Source of the DNA: JBHELG01 sp046263195
Lineage (GTDB): Bacteria > Actinomycetota > Nitriliruptoria > Nitriliruptorales > JAHWKO01
NCBI GenBank assembly: GCA_046263195.1
Contig: JBHELG010000005.1
Coordinates: 1 to 14,422 of the forward strand
Direction: 5' to 3'
Length of the DNA stretch: 14,422 nucleotides
The notes under the pieces were generated by a model. That model saw only the letters and a list, made by a program, of their open reading frames with translations, did no database searches and was not told the DNA's origin. The translations under genes were made by a program, and so were the position numbers. This document shows positions 6,248 through 13,244 of the stretch, in pieces. Position 1 is the stretch's first letter, and every line of letters begins with the position of its first letter.

Positions 6248-7150
6248 ATGCAGGTGGACGAGACCCTCGAGCCCTTCGAGCGTTTGGTCCTCGAGGAGGT
6301 GCGGCAGTGGGTGAACCGCGACCCTGGCTGGATGGACCGTGCCATGGGAGGCGAGTCCTCGCGCAGCCGCCAACTTCTCGAACTGGTGCTAGACACCGAG
6401 TCGGGACGCAAGGGGCTGGAGGCGGCCACTGACGGCGCGATCGCAGCCCTCAAGGGCACGGTGCTCCGAAACCTCGAGGTCCCAGAGGGGCCCGTGCCTA
6501 CCGAACCCAAGGAACGCGAGGCGGCACTGCGACACGCCGACCAGCACGCCGAGGATCTGCGGCGCAAGTATGTCGCAGCTCTCGGCGCCCAAGGTGCACT
6601 GGCTGGGGTCGCATCACTCACCCCCACGGCGTCAGCCGTCATACTCGTCGGGGACGTCACGCTCGCCGTGGGGCTCACCCTGCGGGCCGCGGCGCACCAT
6701 CTCGCCGTCTATGGGGCGCTGCCCTCGCACCGATTTGCGATGGAAGCGTCCGTGGAGCTCGTCGCCCTAGCCACGGAGACGGACCCCCCGGTTCGAAAGC
6801 GCAAGATCGGAGCCATCAGCCGTCACCTGGCCGAGCCTCCTCCTTTCAGTGACCTCAGCGACGAACTGCCACGCCTCGTGGTACAGCAGCTCAGCAGCCG
6901 CGGTCTGAAGGAAGCGGTGGAGCAGATCGTCAGGCGGGTGCTGCGGCGGCGGCTCACAGCGCTGGTCCCGATGGTGGGTGCGGCCGCGGGCGGGGCCGCG
7001 TCGGCATGGCTCGCCAAACAAGCGTGTGAGGCGAGCCGGCAGCTCGGCCGACTCGCATTTCTCATGCGGCAGGCACAGTTGCCGCTCGACGACGTGCTGC
7101 GGTTCAAGGAACCGCTGGAGCGAGTGCCGGACGTCGTCGCCGAGTCTTGA
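6248..7150 (+). CDS. EcsC-like family protein
   Basis: A 300-residue protein with the layout of the EcsC family. It has an N-terminal amphipathic module with ERLVLEEVRQWVNRD (11-25), a helical linker, a small-residue-rich hydrophobic core, LGAQGALAGVASLTPTAS (112-129), continuing into VGDVTLAVGLTLRAAAHHLAVYG (134-156), and a second Gly/Ala core, LVPMVGAAAGGAASAWLA (239-256), followed by a helix ending FLMRQAQ. EcsC itself is encoded beside an ABC exporter in Bacillus; the wider family is of unclear biochemical function and thought to be membrane-associated. No ABC transporter gene is visible here. The ATG at 6248 has AGGG six bases ahead. A stand-alone copy of the N-terminal module is encoded at 4100-4318. 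A frameshifted FNT gene lies upstream on the same strand, so the original pairing may have been FNT plus EcsC-like. Confidence 0.68.
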   Translation: MQVDETLEPFERLVLEEVRQWVNRDPGWMDRAMGGESSRSRQLLELVLDTESGRKGLEAATDGAIAALKGTVLRNLEVPEGPVPTEPKEREAALRHADQHAEDLRRKYVAALGAQGALAGVASLTPTASAVILVGDVTLAVGLTLRAAAHHLAVYGALPSHRFAMEASVELVALATETDPPVRKRKIGAISRHLAEPPPFSDLSDELPRLVVQQLSSRGLKEAVEQIVRRVLRRRLTALVPMVGAAAGGAASAWLAKQACEASRQLGRLAFLMRQAQLPLDDVLRFKEPLERVPDVVAES

Positions 7151-7719
7151 TGGCCGGTGGAAGAACTCTCAAGACTGCGTTAGGCCCCCGGCCACCGTTG
7201 CGCAGAGTCCGCGATGATGATCGGCTCGACCGGGGGACTAGCCGCTGCGGGGGCTTGCTGGGCCGTTCCCGAGAGGCTTTGGGGCACTGCGCACCTATGA
7301 GGAGGACGTGTGGCATTACGGCAGGCCTGTGGGGCGGTGGCAGGGGCGTGGACTCGCCTCGCCTCACGGCAGTGAAAGCGGGGAAGCGCCACAAGGGTTC
7401 CCCGTGATCTGACCGGTCACAAGCTGCTCATGCCAATGGGCGTCCCATTCACCGAGACCAGGGGTAAGAGCGGGCGTGGGAACAAACGCGAAGATCAGCG
7501 GCGAATATCAATCCGCGCTGTGACAGTGACGAAGCTGTGAATGACCTCGGCACGACGAAGACGAGTGCGGGGTTCTGGCGGTGGCGTGAACTCCTGAACA
7601 GGCTACAGGCTGCCTCGGACTGGTCTCCCTTGGATTCATGAGTGCCGATCGCCGCGGTCTACTACTTTCGCGACTAGCAAGCGCCCGGCAGTGGCCCCGT
7701 GTGCGCAGGAGTGCAGGAC
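7151..7719. other. 569-base intergenic region ahead of the sigma factor gene
   Basis: No coding region is supported; open frames here are Arg/Gly/Pro-rich shadows. A perfect 10-base palindrome, TGACCGGTCA, lies at 7410-7419, about 300 bases ahead of the sigma gene. GGGAACAAACG at about 7478 and TTGGATTCATGAG at about 7629 are promoter-like, but no pair of hexamers has correct spacing. The length suggests that the sigma gene has its own, possibly complex, control region. Confidence 0.35.
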
Positions 7720-8871
7720 ATGGAAGGCGCGGATGCGATCCTCGTGGAATCCGCGCTGGTTGAGTTGCTCGAGCGGGCTGCGGGACGTGGCTATGTCGTG
7801 CTGTCCGAATTGCAGGACTTCTACGACCCCCTCAGCCAGCCCGCGTCGTGGATGGACGATATTGCCCAGCTGGCACGTGAGCGCGGGTTGGAGGTCGTCG
7901 ATGACGTGTCGGAGCTCAACCTTGCAAGGCCAGAGGCTGTCACGCTCAACGTTTCATCTGACCCTGTCCGGCAATATCTGAACGAGATCGGACGTACCAA
8001 GCTTCTCACTGCTGAAGAGGAGATTGATCTATCGAAGCGGTATCGGGCGGGGCTAGCGGCCCGAGCACTGCTCGCCGATCGCGAAAGATTAAGTCCACGG
8101 CGGCGGGCCATGCTCGCCTTGATTGAGCGTGACGGCGGCAGGGCAAAGGACCACATGATCCGAGCGAATCTACGGCTCGTCGTAGCGAACGCTCGAAAGT
8201 TTAGGGGTCGCGGGCTCGATTTTCTCAGCCTCATTCAGGAGGGCAACGTCGGCATGATGCGAGCCGTCGAAAAGTTCGACTACACCAAAGGCTACAAATT
8301 CTCGACCTACGCCACCTGGTGGATCCGCCAAGCCCTGCAACGCAGCCTGGCGGCCAAGGGCCGTACCGTTCGCCTCCCCGCCCACGTCTTCGATTTGCTG
8401 AGCAAGATCCGATTCGCCGAGCTCGACCTGCTACAGGCCCTCGGCCGGGAACCGACCGAGGACGAGCTCGCTGCGGAACTGGGCATGACCGTCGAGCGGC
8501 TGCGCGAGATACGCCAGGCTGCCCAGGATGTCGTATCGCTCGACACGCCGATGGGTGAAGATGGCGAGGCTACCCTCGGTGCGCTCATTGCGGACGAAAG
8601 TGCACCCGATCCCGCGACGACCGCCACAAACCTGCTGACGAAGAGCGCCATCGTGCGGGCACTGAGTCGCCTCAACACCCGCGAGCGGGCCATACTCATG
8701 TGGCGCTTCGGGATAATGGACGGAGAAGAGCACTCACTCGACGAAGTAGGTGCGCAGTTCGGTGTCAGCCGCGAGCGAATCCGCCAGATCGAGAAGAAGA
8801 CCCTCAGCAAACTCCGTCACCCAGCCGCCCCAGCGTCCCAACTCTCCAGCCTGCTCGACGGAACGGAGTAA
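7720..8871 (+). CDS. RNA polymerase sigma factor, sigma-70 family (primary-like, RpoD/SigA/HrdB type)
   Basis: A 383-residue sigma-70 protein. The ATG at 7720 has AGGAG at 7707-7711 with eight bases of spacing; a GTG 21 bases upstream is in frame but has a poorer site. Residues about 10-62 form a region-1.1-like helical domain. Region 1.2 is at 80-110 (DPVRQYLNEIGRTKLLTAEE). Region 2 spans about 145-212, with NLRLVVANARKFRGRGLDFL and the -10-melting segment KFDYTKGYKFSTYATWWIRQ. Region 3 has the LGREPTEDELAAELGM helices (241-256) and a VVSLDTPMGEDGEATLGALI segment (271-290). Region 4.2 ends with GVSRERIRQIEKKTLSKLRH (348-367), the -35-binding helix-turn-helix. The long acidic non-conserved region of true housekeeping sigma factors is absent, so this could be either the primary factor of a small-sigma lineage or a group 2 alternative. 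Followed after 91 bases by a hydrolase gene. Confidence 0.93.
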   Translation: MEGADAILVESALVELLERAAGRGYVVLSELQDFYDPLSQPASWMDDIAQLARERGLEVVDDVSELNLARPEAVTLNVSSDPVRQYLNEIGRTKLLTAEEEIDLSKRYRAGLAARALLADRERLSPRRRAMLALIERDGGRAKDHMIRANLRLVVANARKFRGRGLDFLSLIQEGNVGMMRAVEKFDYTKGYKFSTYATWWIRQALQRSLAAKGRTVRLPAHVFDLLSKIRFAELDLLQALGREPTEDELAAELGMTVERLREIRQAAQDVVSLDTPMGEDGEATLGALIADESAPDPATTATNLLTKSAIVRALSRLNTRERAILMWRFGIMDGEEHSLDEVGAQFGVSRERIRQIEKKTLSKLRHPAAPASQLSSLLDGTE

Positions 8872-8962
8872 CACCAGTTAGGCCTGGCGGTGAGAACGAA
8901 GGTGAGGCAAGTAGCCGACGTGAGGGTCAGAACTCCAGGCGCCAGACAGAAGTAAGAGGGCG

Positions 8963-9796
8963 TTGACAGCATCAGCGGGAGCAGAAGAGAAGCGACTGTG
9001 TCGCGAGCTGCGCAGCATGTGGACGGAGGTCGAGGGTCAGCGATTCCATGCCCGCGTCCCCATTCAGCAGCCCTCCAAAGGTCCCGACGTCGTCTTGGTA
9101 CATGGCTTTGGGGTCTCGAGCCGCACCATGGCGCCGACCGCGCAGGCGTGGGCCCCTCATTGCCGGGTCTACGCGCCAGACCTGCCCGGTCACGGATTGA
9201 GCTACAAGCCACCACCCGCCCTGGATCCCACCGGCCTCGCCGAAGCCCTCGCCCAGTGGATGACGGCGGTGGGCTTGCAGCACGCCTGCCTGCTAGGCAA
9301 CTCCTACGGCTGCCAGATCATCGTGGAGTTCGCGCTACGCCACCCCGAGCGTATCGAGCGTCTGATTTTGCAGGCACCAACGGTGGACCCCAACGGGCGC
9401 GACCTGCCTCGCCAACTGGCACGACGGCTACTCAGCGGATGGCGGGAACGTAACGAGCCAGCAGACGATGAAACGGCCAAGGACTGGCGCGAGATGGGCT
9501 TGCGGCAGATGGTGAAAGACGCCCGCTACGCGCTGCGCGACCCCATCGAAGAAAAGCTGCCCCACATCCAGGCCCCAACGCTGGTGGTACGTGGCTCGCG
9601 GGATCCCATCGTGCCCCAGCGCTGGGCCGAGGAGGCAACCACGCTTCTCCCCCGCGGCCAGCTCGTGGTGCTGCCCGACGCCATCCACACCATAACCTCC
9701 ACCCGGCCCGACCAGCTCGTCGAAGCGATCCTGCCCTTCCTAAAAGAAGGGACTGACGAGGACAAGCAATCCGCCCACGGGAACGGCGGGCGATGA
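8963..9796 (+). CDS. alpha/beta hydrolase
   Basis: A 277-residue alpha/beta-hydrolase-fold enzyme. With the TTG start used here, visible elements are the oxyanion-hole motif VLVHGFG (44-50), APDLPGHGLS (71-80), the nucleophile elbow GNSYG with S114 (112-116), the acid residue in GSRDPIVP (D214) and the catalytic histidine H242 in DAIHTI. The full triad is present, so it should be active. The substrate is not predictable; esters, lactones or haloalkane-like compounds are all handled by this superfamily. An ATG at 9017 (MWTEVEGQRFHARV) is an attractive alternative start, since homologues often begin near this point, but neither start has a strong ribosome binding site. There is no signal peptide, so it is probably cytoplasmic. 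It sits between the sigma factor and the DUF421 gene in the same direction. Confidence 0.88.
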   Translation: MTASAGAEEKRLCRELRSMWTEVEGQRFHARVPIQQPSKGPDVVLVHGFGVSSRTMAPTAQAWAPHCRVYAPDLPGHGLSYKPPPALDPTGLAEALAQWMTAVGLQHACLLGNSYGCQIIVEFALRHPERIERLILQAPTVDPNGRDLPRQLARRLLSGWRERNEPADDETAKDWREMGLRQMVKDARYALRDPIEEKLPHIQAPTLVVRGSRDPIVPQRWAEEATTLLPRGQLVVLPDAIHTITSTRPDQLVEAILPFLKEGTDEDKQSAHGNGGR

Positions 9797-10104
9797 GCGT
9801 CGCCATCGAGGGGGGTAGGAGAGCCTGCGCACAGATCTCCCTCCTATTCGAGCGGCTGACAGGGCGAAGTTGGACCGCCGTCGCCAACAGCCTCTTTACG
9901 CGCTCGCAGTAAGACGAGGATCGCCCCCAAGAGCGCCCGCAGCTCCCAAGATGGATAAGGCGAACCCCCGCTCTCAGTGGACGGCATCCCCCCTCCCCTT
10001 CCCTACTGGCACCACAGCCGAGTTGAATCGCGGACCAGGCGTTGATCGGCCGGCCCGGCTCCGCTGCCAGGTCGACCGTGCGCTTCGAGGTGAAGGGGCG
10101 CAGA
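9797..10104. other. 308-base intergenic region
   Basis: No gene is supported. A loose inverted repeat (TAGGAGA near 9817 against TCTCCCTCCTA near 9836) just after the hydrolase stop could be a weak terminator, but no T-run follows. The end of the region carries AAGGGG (10093-10098), the ribosome binding site of the next gene. Confidence 0.35.
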
Positions 10105-10677
10105 GTGGAAGTGCTGAGCAAGCTTGGAACGACGTGGGCCACGCTGTTGCTGGCGGTGCTCTCGACGCTGGGCATCTTCATCTCCACCGTCGTCTATACC
10201 CGCATCACCGGGCTGCGGAGCTTTTCGAAGATGTCCAGCTTCGACTTCGCCATCACCGTCGCGATCGGTTCGCTGATTGCCAGCGTGGGCTTGACCTCCT
10301 CCTCTCTGCTCACCGGCGTGGTCGCCCTCGGCACACTCTTCGCCGTGCAGGCGGGGATCGCACTGCTGCGGCGGGTGGCTCAGTTCAGCAAGGTAGTCGA
10401 CAACGAGCCGCTGCTGCTGATGGCAGGCGAGCGCATGCTCAGTGACAACCTCCGCCGGGCCCGCCTCACTGAAGACGACGTCCGGGCAAAGCTGCGCGAA
10501 GCGAACGTCTTGAACTATGACGAGCTTCGTGCGGTGGTCTTGGAGACCACGGGTGACGTGAGCGTGATCCACGGCGAGGGGGAATTGGAGCTGGACATCT
10601 ACGGCGATGTCATAGACAAGCACGAACTTGAGAAGGAAGACGCAGGTGGTGGAGTCCGCGAGCCCTCCTCGCAATGA
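10105..10677 (+). CDS. DUF421 (YetF-like) membrane protein
   Basis: A 190-residue protein of the DUF421/YetF family. Hydrophobic helices lie at about 10-31 and, after the family signature GLRSFSKMSSFDFAITVAIG (36-55), at 47-66 and 68-88. A soluble C-terminal domain follows from about residue 100, with EPLLLMAGERML (101-112), NLRRARLTEDDVRAKLREAN (115-134) and LNYDELRAVVLETTGDVSVI (136-155), all typical of the family's cytoplasmic domain. YetF-family proteins are associated with spore or stress physiology, but their biochemical role is unknown. The frame is open upstream to TTG 10042 and GTG 10078; GTG 10105 is preferred because AAGGGG lies six bases ahead and it places the first membrane helix near the N-terminus. 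The protein is shorter than Bacillus YetF, lacking part of the C-terminal region. Confidence 0.85.
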   Translation: MEVLSKLGTTWATLLLAVLSTLGIFISTVVYTRITGLRSFSKMSSFDFAITVAIGSLIASVGLTSSSLLTGVVALGTLFAVQAGIALLRRVAQFSKVVDNEPLLLMAGERMLSDNLRRARLTEDDVRAKLREANVLNYDELRAVVLETTGDVSVIHGEGELELDIYGDVIDKHELEKEDAGGGVREPSSQ

Positions 10678-10974
10678 ACCGTCCGGCAGGCCTCGATGCT
10701 GCTGCGACACACCCGCTGGGCTCGCGCAGCCGACCTCCCCCCAGCGCGGAGGCCTTTCTCCCCGCACCCTCTGACTGCACCCCTGCCAAGGGCTTAGTTA
10801 CAGAGGGCTAGCAGATGTCGTGGGATACGACCTGTCCCACTTTCTCAGCCCTGACTCCTGTCTTGATCCTGTGCAGTGCGCTAGGTATCGGCGACAGCGG
10901 AAACCAGCTTGAGTCAGAAGGGCGAGTGATGCCTCAGCGCGGACCCTCGTGGCGCTCGGAGCGCCTAGCGGCCC
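10678..10974. other. intergenic region, nothing recognisable
   Basis: The stretch lies between the DUF421 gene and the convergent small coiled-coil gene. TTGATC at about 10863 followed 17 bases later by TATCGG is a weak promoter-like pair pointing right, where no plus-strand gene is seen. No terminator, RNA gene or coding frame is convincing. Confidence 0.3.
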
Positions 10975-11145
10975 TCAGTCGTCGAGGACAGCCCGTGCGG
11001 GGTGGTACACGGTGTCGACGCCCTGGTCCGCCAGTTCGTCCAGCAGATCGCGGACGGTATCCCGCAGCCGCTCGATCTCGGCCTCCAACGCGTCGAGCCG
11101 CTCGGCGCGGGCCATCTCGGCGGCGCGGAGGTAGCGGTCAGACAC
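10975..11145 (-). CDS. small coiled-coil protein, 56 residues
   Basis: A short gene starting at GTG 11145, with GAGGA ahead of it, and ending at TGA 10975. The translation starts MSDRYLRAAEMARAERLDAL, continues as EAEIERLRDTVRDLLDELAD, and ends with GVDTVYHPARAVLDD. It shows a clean heptad pattern (leucines and isoleucines at a/d positions over about residues 15-40), strong GC bias at third codon positions and a balanced charge pattern, as in genuine small coiled-coil proteins. No domain name can be given. It may self-associate or bind a helical partner. A tRNA-like element lies 39 bases upstream on the same strand. The opposite-strand and other-frame readings of this stretch look like shadows. 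Confidence 0.6.
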   Translation of the reverse strand: MSDRYLRAAEMARAERLDALEAEIERLRDTVRDLLDELADQGVDTVYHPARAVLDD

Positions 11146-11183
11146 GGCTCTGTCCTCGTGGGGCTCATGGCTCGTGGGATCGT

Positions 11184-11261
11184 GGACGTGCCCGGAGTCG
11201 AACCGGGGTGCCCAGCCGTTCCGCGTGCGGTCTTGCGGCCGGGACGAGTCCTTCCACGCCC
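11184..11261 (-). pseudogene. tRNA-like sequence, probable tRNA remnant
   Basis: Read on the minus strand, 11261-11255 (GGGCGTG) pairs with 11190-11184 (CACGTCC) over seven positions, including one G-U, as an acceptor stem. A perfect T-arm (CCCGG, loop TTCGACT, CCGGG) directly precedes the 3' acceptor strand, with the invariant TTC. The total length is 78 bases, about six more than a standard tRNA. I could not fold a normal 5-bp anticodon stem with a 7-base loop, nor a D-arm with the GG pair; instead the middle prefers one long hairpin. There is no encoded CCA. It is therefore better read as a decayed or rearranged tRNA, or an attachment-site remnant, than a working gene. Confidence 0.35.
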
Positions 11262-11368
11262 GTGAGGCGAGGCTACCCCCCCAGGGCTTCCGAGGGGCTC
11301 GGGCTCGAAGGGCCGCTTCGTCTGGCGTGGAACCTCGTAGGGATCAGGCTGGTTCGCTCACCCTGGTC

Positions 11369-11868
11369 TCAGGAGCGCGCTTGCTGGATCCAAGGGTTGT
11401 CAATGCGAATGTCTCCCTGATCGCAATGGAGGGGAGGCGCGGGCTCGCCAGTTTCCAGTCGCGGACGGCACTGCCAGTCGTATGTCTCGGCCATGCACGT
11501 GGTCCAGTCCCACGCCTTCGCCTCGTAAGCCCTTTCCTCCGACCAGAACTGAGCCGCTAGCTGTTCAGGAAACCCATTCTGTTTAGCTATTGCATCCCTT
11601 GCTTCTTTGGTGTTCGCCTCCTCAGCCCACGAACTGCATTTGCGAGCCTCGTAGACACCGAAGGCAGGCTGCAAGACGTCAGGAGCGCAGCCGCGACCAT
11701 GGCAGTCGTGAGCCTCGTCCGGCTTACACGATGCGCCCAGCGGTGCCACCACACTGCCGCAGGGAGGGACACGACAAGCGCGACGACCATCGTCGTGGCC
11801 TGGTAGCCGTATTCATACGAGGGTTGCAGGTTGTAGAGCAATTGTGGGCGATCACCGAAAGGCGACAT
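11369..11868 (-). pseudogene. probable frameshifted gene for a membrane-anchored or secreted protein
   Basis: Two overlapping minus-strand frames look like halves of one gene. The upstream frame (11868 to about 11690) starts with ATG and has a hydrophobic helix, TTMVVALVVSLPAAVWWHRW, then a basic stretch and a second hydrophobic run, TTAMVAAALLTSC, resembling a lipobox. The downstream frame (about 11690 to the stop at 11369) encodes PAFGVYEARKCSSWAEEANT, then AIAKQNGFPEQLAAQFW and a Trp/Cys-rich part, AKAWDWTTCMAETYDWQC. Codon choice in the second half is less GC-extreme than in neighbouring genes, suggesting foreign origin. Alternatively the second half is complete from GTG/ATG codons near 11752. 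No family is recognised. The IS110 left end lies only about 10-30 bases before the putative start. Confidence 0.45.
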
Positions 11869-11968
11869 CGGCGATCACTGAAAACTGACTGTGAGTCTCT
11901 CTTCCACCGGTTCCGCTGAGCGGAGCCCGAGGCTGGTGACGGTGGCGAGAGGGTGACTCGAAAACTGA
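11848..11968 (+). repeat. three related short repeats around the IS110 left end
   Basis: GCGATCACCGAAA (11848-11860), GCGATCACTGAAA (11871-11883, continuing ACTGA) and ACTCGAAAACTGA (11956-11968) share a GA(T)CAC-(C)TGAAAACTGA core. The second and third are nearly identical over ACT(C)GAAAACTGA. Such a set could be donor-end and guide-loop sequence of an IS110 bridge-RNA system, or the multiple terminal repeats of an IS21-type end. Confidence 0.7.
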
Positions 11969-12155
11969 TCGGCCCGCTGGTGGTGCCCTTCCGATGGCTT
12001 GTCCGCTCTTGCTGCCGGCACCGGCCCGGTCGCCGTGCGTTGGCCTGATCAGAAGCCTGTCCGCCCTTGAGGGGGGCGTGACCCGTCACAGTCCTGCCGC
12101 AGCGTCGCTCGGACCGGCACCGACAACCGCTACTCCTCAACCAAGGGGCCGTCCG
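11895..12155 (+). ncRNA. candidate IS110 bridge RNA region
   Basis: About 260-280 bases of non-coding DNA separate the putative IS110 left end from the transposase start. In the IS110 group of this family, the left-end non-coding region encodes a structured bridge RNA whose two loops pair with target and donor DNA. Here a strong hairpin with 8-base arms occurs near the left end (11909-11927, one G-U, loop TGA). A copy of the left-end sequence (ACTCGAAAACTGA, 11956-11968) follows, as a donor-guide loop would require, and then further GC-rich inverted segments lead up to the ribosome binding site AAGGGG at 12143-12148. The identification is by position and family knowledge; the exact ends and loops cannot be set by eye. 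Confidence 0.42.
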
Positions 12156-13193
12156 ATGTTGGCAGATGACCTTGACGTTGTCATCGGCGTCGATACGCAC
12201 AAGCACACTCACACGGCCGCCGCCGTCAGCGCGACGGGCTCGGTCCTCGAGCAGCTGACCGTTGCAGCCAACCCGAGGGGCTACCGGCAGCTGATCGTCT
12301 TCGGCCAGCGCCATGAGGCGCAGGTGTGGGCGATTGAGGGGACCGGCAGCTTCGGGGCGGGGTTGACTGCCGCTCTGCTCGCCCAAGGTGTGCGGGTGGT
12401 CGAGGTGGATCGTCCGCAGCGGCCGGCGCGTCGCGCCGGAGCCAAAAGCGACGAGATCGACGCGGTGCGTGCAGCCCGCCAGGCCCTGGCGGGGGTAGGC
12501 GTTAGCGAGCCGCGGGGTCGTGGAGAACGCGAAGCGATCCGAGTGCTTCTGGCAACGCGGGCACAGGCGGTCGAGTTTCGCACCCGTGCGATCTCGGCCC
12601 TGCATGCGCTGGTCACCAGCGCTCCCGACAGTCTGCGGGAGCGGCTGCGGTCTTTGACGCTGGGCGAGCTGCTCCACGCCTGCGCCGCCCTGCGGGGCTC
12701 GTCCCGTCAGAGTGCGGAGGAGTTCGCCACCGTCATGGCACTGCGATCCACCGCCCGACGGGCGCTGGCCTGCGCGCGGGAAGCCATGGACCTCGAGACC
12801 CAGATCGACATGCTCGTCCGCCGCATCGCACCCGACCTGCTCGACCAGGTCGGGATCGGGCCTGTGGTCGCCGCGCAGGTCATCGCCTCGTGGTCCCACC
12901 GCGGTCGGGTCCACTCCGAGGCGGCCTTCGCCAAGCTCGGTGGCGTCGCTCCGATCGAGGCGTCATCAGGAATGGTGATCCGACATCGTCTGAATAGATC
13001 CGGGGACCGACAGCTCAACCGCGCCCTGCACACCATCGTGTTGGTGCGCATGCGACAAGACGAGAACACCAAGACCTACGTCAAGCGGCGCCTGGCGGAG
13101 GGCAAGAGCCTCCGAGAGATCAGGCGATGCCTCAAGCGCTATGTGGCCCGCCAACTGTTCCGCCAGCTCGAGGCGATGCCTTCGATGCCTTGA
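12156..13193 (+). CDS. IS110 family transposase (DEDD recombinase)
   Basis: An intact 345-residue IS110-type recombinase. The N-terminal RuvC-like DEDD domain shows GVDTHKHTHT (D13), AIEGTGSFG (E61) and RRAGAKSDEIDA (D99, D102). A helical region follows. The C-terminal Tnp20 domain contains a helix-hairpin-helix (LLDQVGIGPVVAAQVIASW, 228-246), the catalytic serine motif APIEASSG (S270 or S271), and the conserved GDRQLNRALHTIVLVRMR (283-300) and EGKSLREIRRCLKRYVARQL segments. All expected catalytic residues are present, so the element may still be active. The ATG at 12156 is preferred to the upstream open frame because AAGGGG lies seven bases ahead and homologues begin with a short lead into the first strand; the upstream 54 codons are better explained as non-coding RNA sequence. 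Confidence 0.93.
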   Translation: MLADDLDVVIGVDTHKHTHTAAAVSATGSVLEQLTVAANPRGYRQLIVFGQRHEAQVWAIEGTGSFGAGLTAALLAQGVRVVEVDRPQRPARRAGAKSDEIDAVRAARQALAGVGVSEPRGRGEREAIRVLLATRAQAVEFRTRAISALHALVTSAPDSLRERLRSLTLGELLHACAALRGSSRQSAEEFATVMALRSTARRALACAREAMDLETQIDMLVRRIAPDLLDQVGIGPVVAAQVIASWSHRGRVHSEAAFAKLGGVAPIEASSGMVIRHRLNRSGDRQLNRALHTIVLVRMRQDENTKTYVKRRLAEGKSLREIRRCLKRYVARQLFRQLEAMPSMP

Positions 13194-13244
13194 CAGCACA
13201 TAGAAGCGTCATCGGGGTGGGGTTCCTCCTGACAACGAGGTGGC

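Larger units (their letters stand above)
11878..13230 (+). mobile_element. IS110-family insertion sequence (ends approximate)
   Basis: The element consists of a long 5' non-coding part and one transposase gene. The left end is placed provisionally at the ACT|GAAAACTGA sequence at 11877-11888 because it recurs inside the non-coding region. The right end is somewhere between the stop at 13193 and about 13240, where IS21 sequence begins. No terminal inverted repeat or target duplication is seen, as usual for IS110. It is inserted between a frameshifted gene and an IS21 remnant. Confidence 0.6.

Noticed and set aside
5878..6678. 266-codon minus-strand frame opposite the EcsC-like gene
   Set aside because: Ser/Arg-rich shadow of the plus-strand gene, without a ribosome binding site or domain.
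7147..7407. 86-codon plus-strand frame after the EcsC-like gene
   Set aside because: Basic, Gly/Arg-rich translation without hydrophobic core or motif and no ribosome binding site; it looks like non-coding GC-rich DNA.
11994..12155. 54-codon N-terminal extension of the IS110 transposase
   Set aside because: It lacks a ribosome binding site, has unusual composition, and occupies the place expected for the bridge RNA; the ATG at 12156 has a proper site.
11724..12914. 396-codon open frame on the minus strand antisense to the IS110 region
   Set aside because: It is the shadow of the IS110 transposase and its 5' region; the translation is low-complexity, rich in Arg/Gly/His, with no domain.
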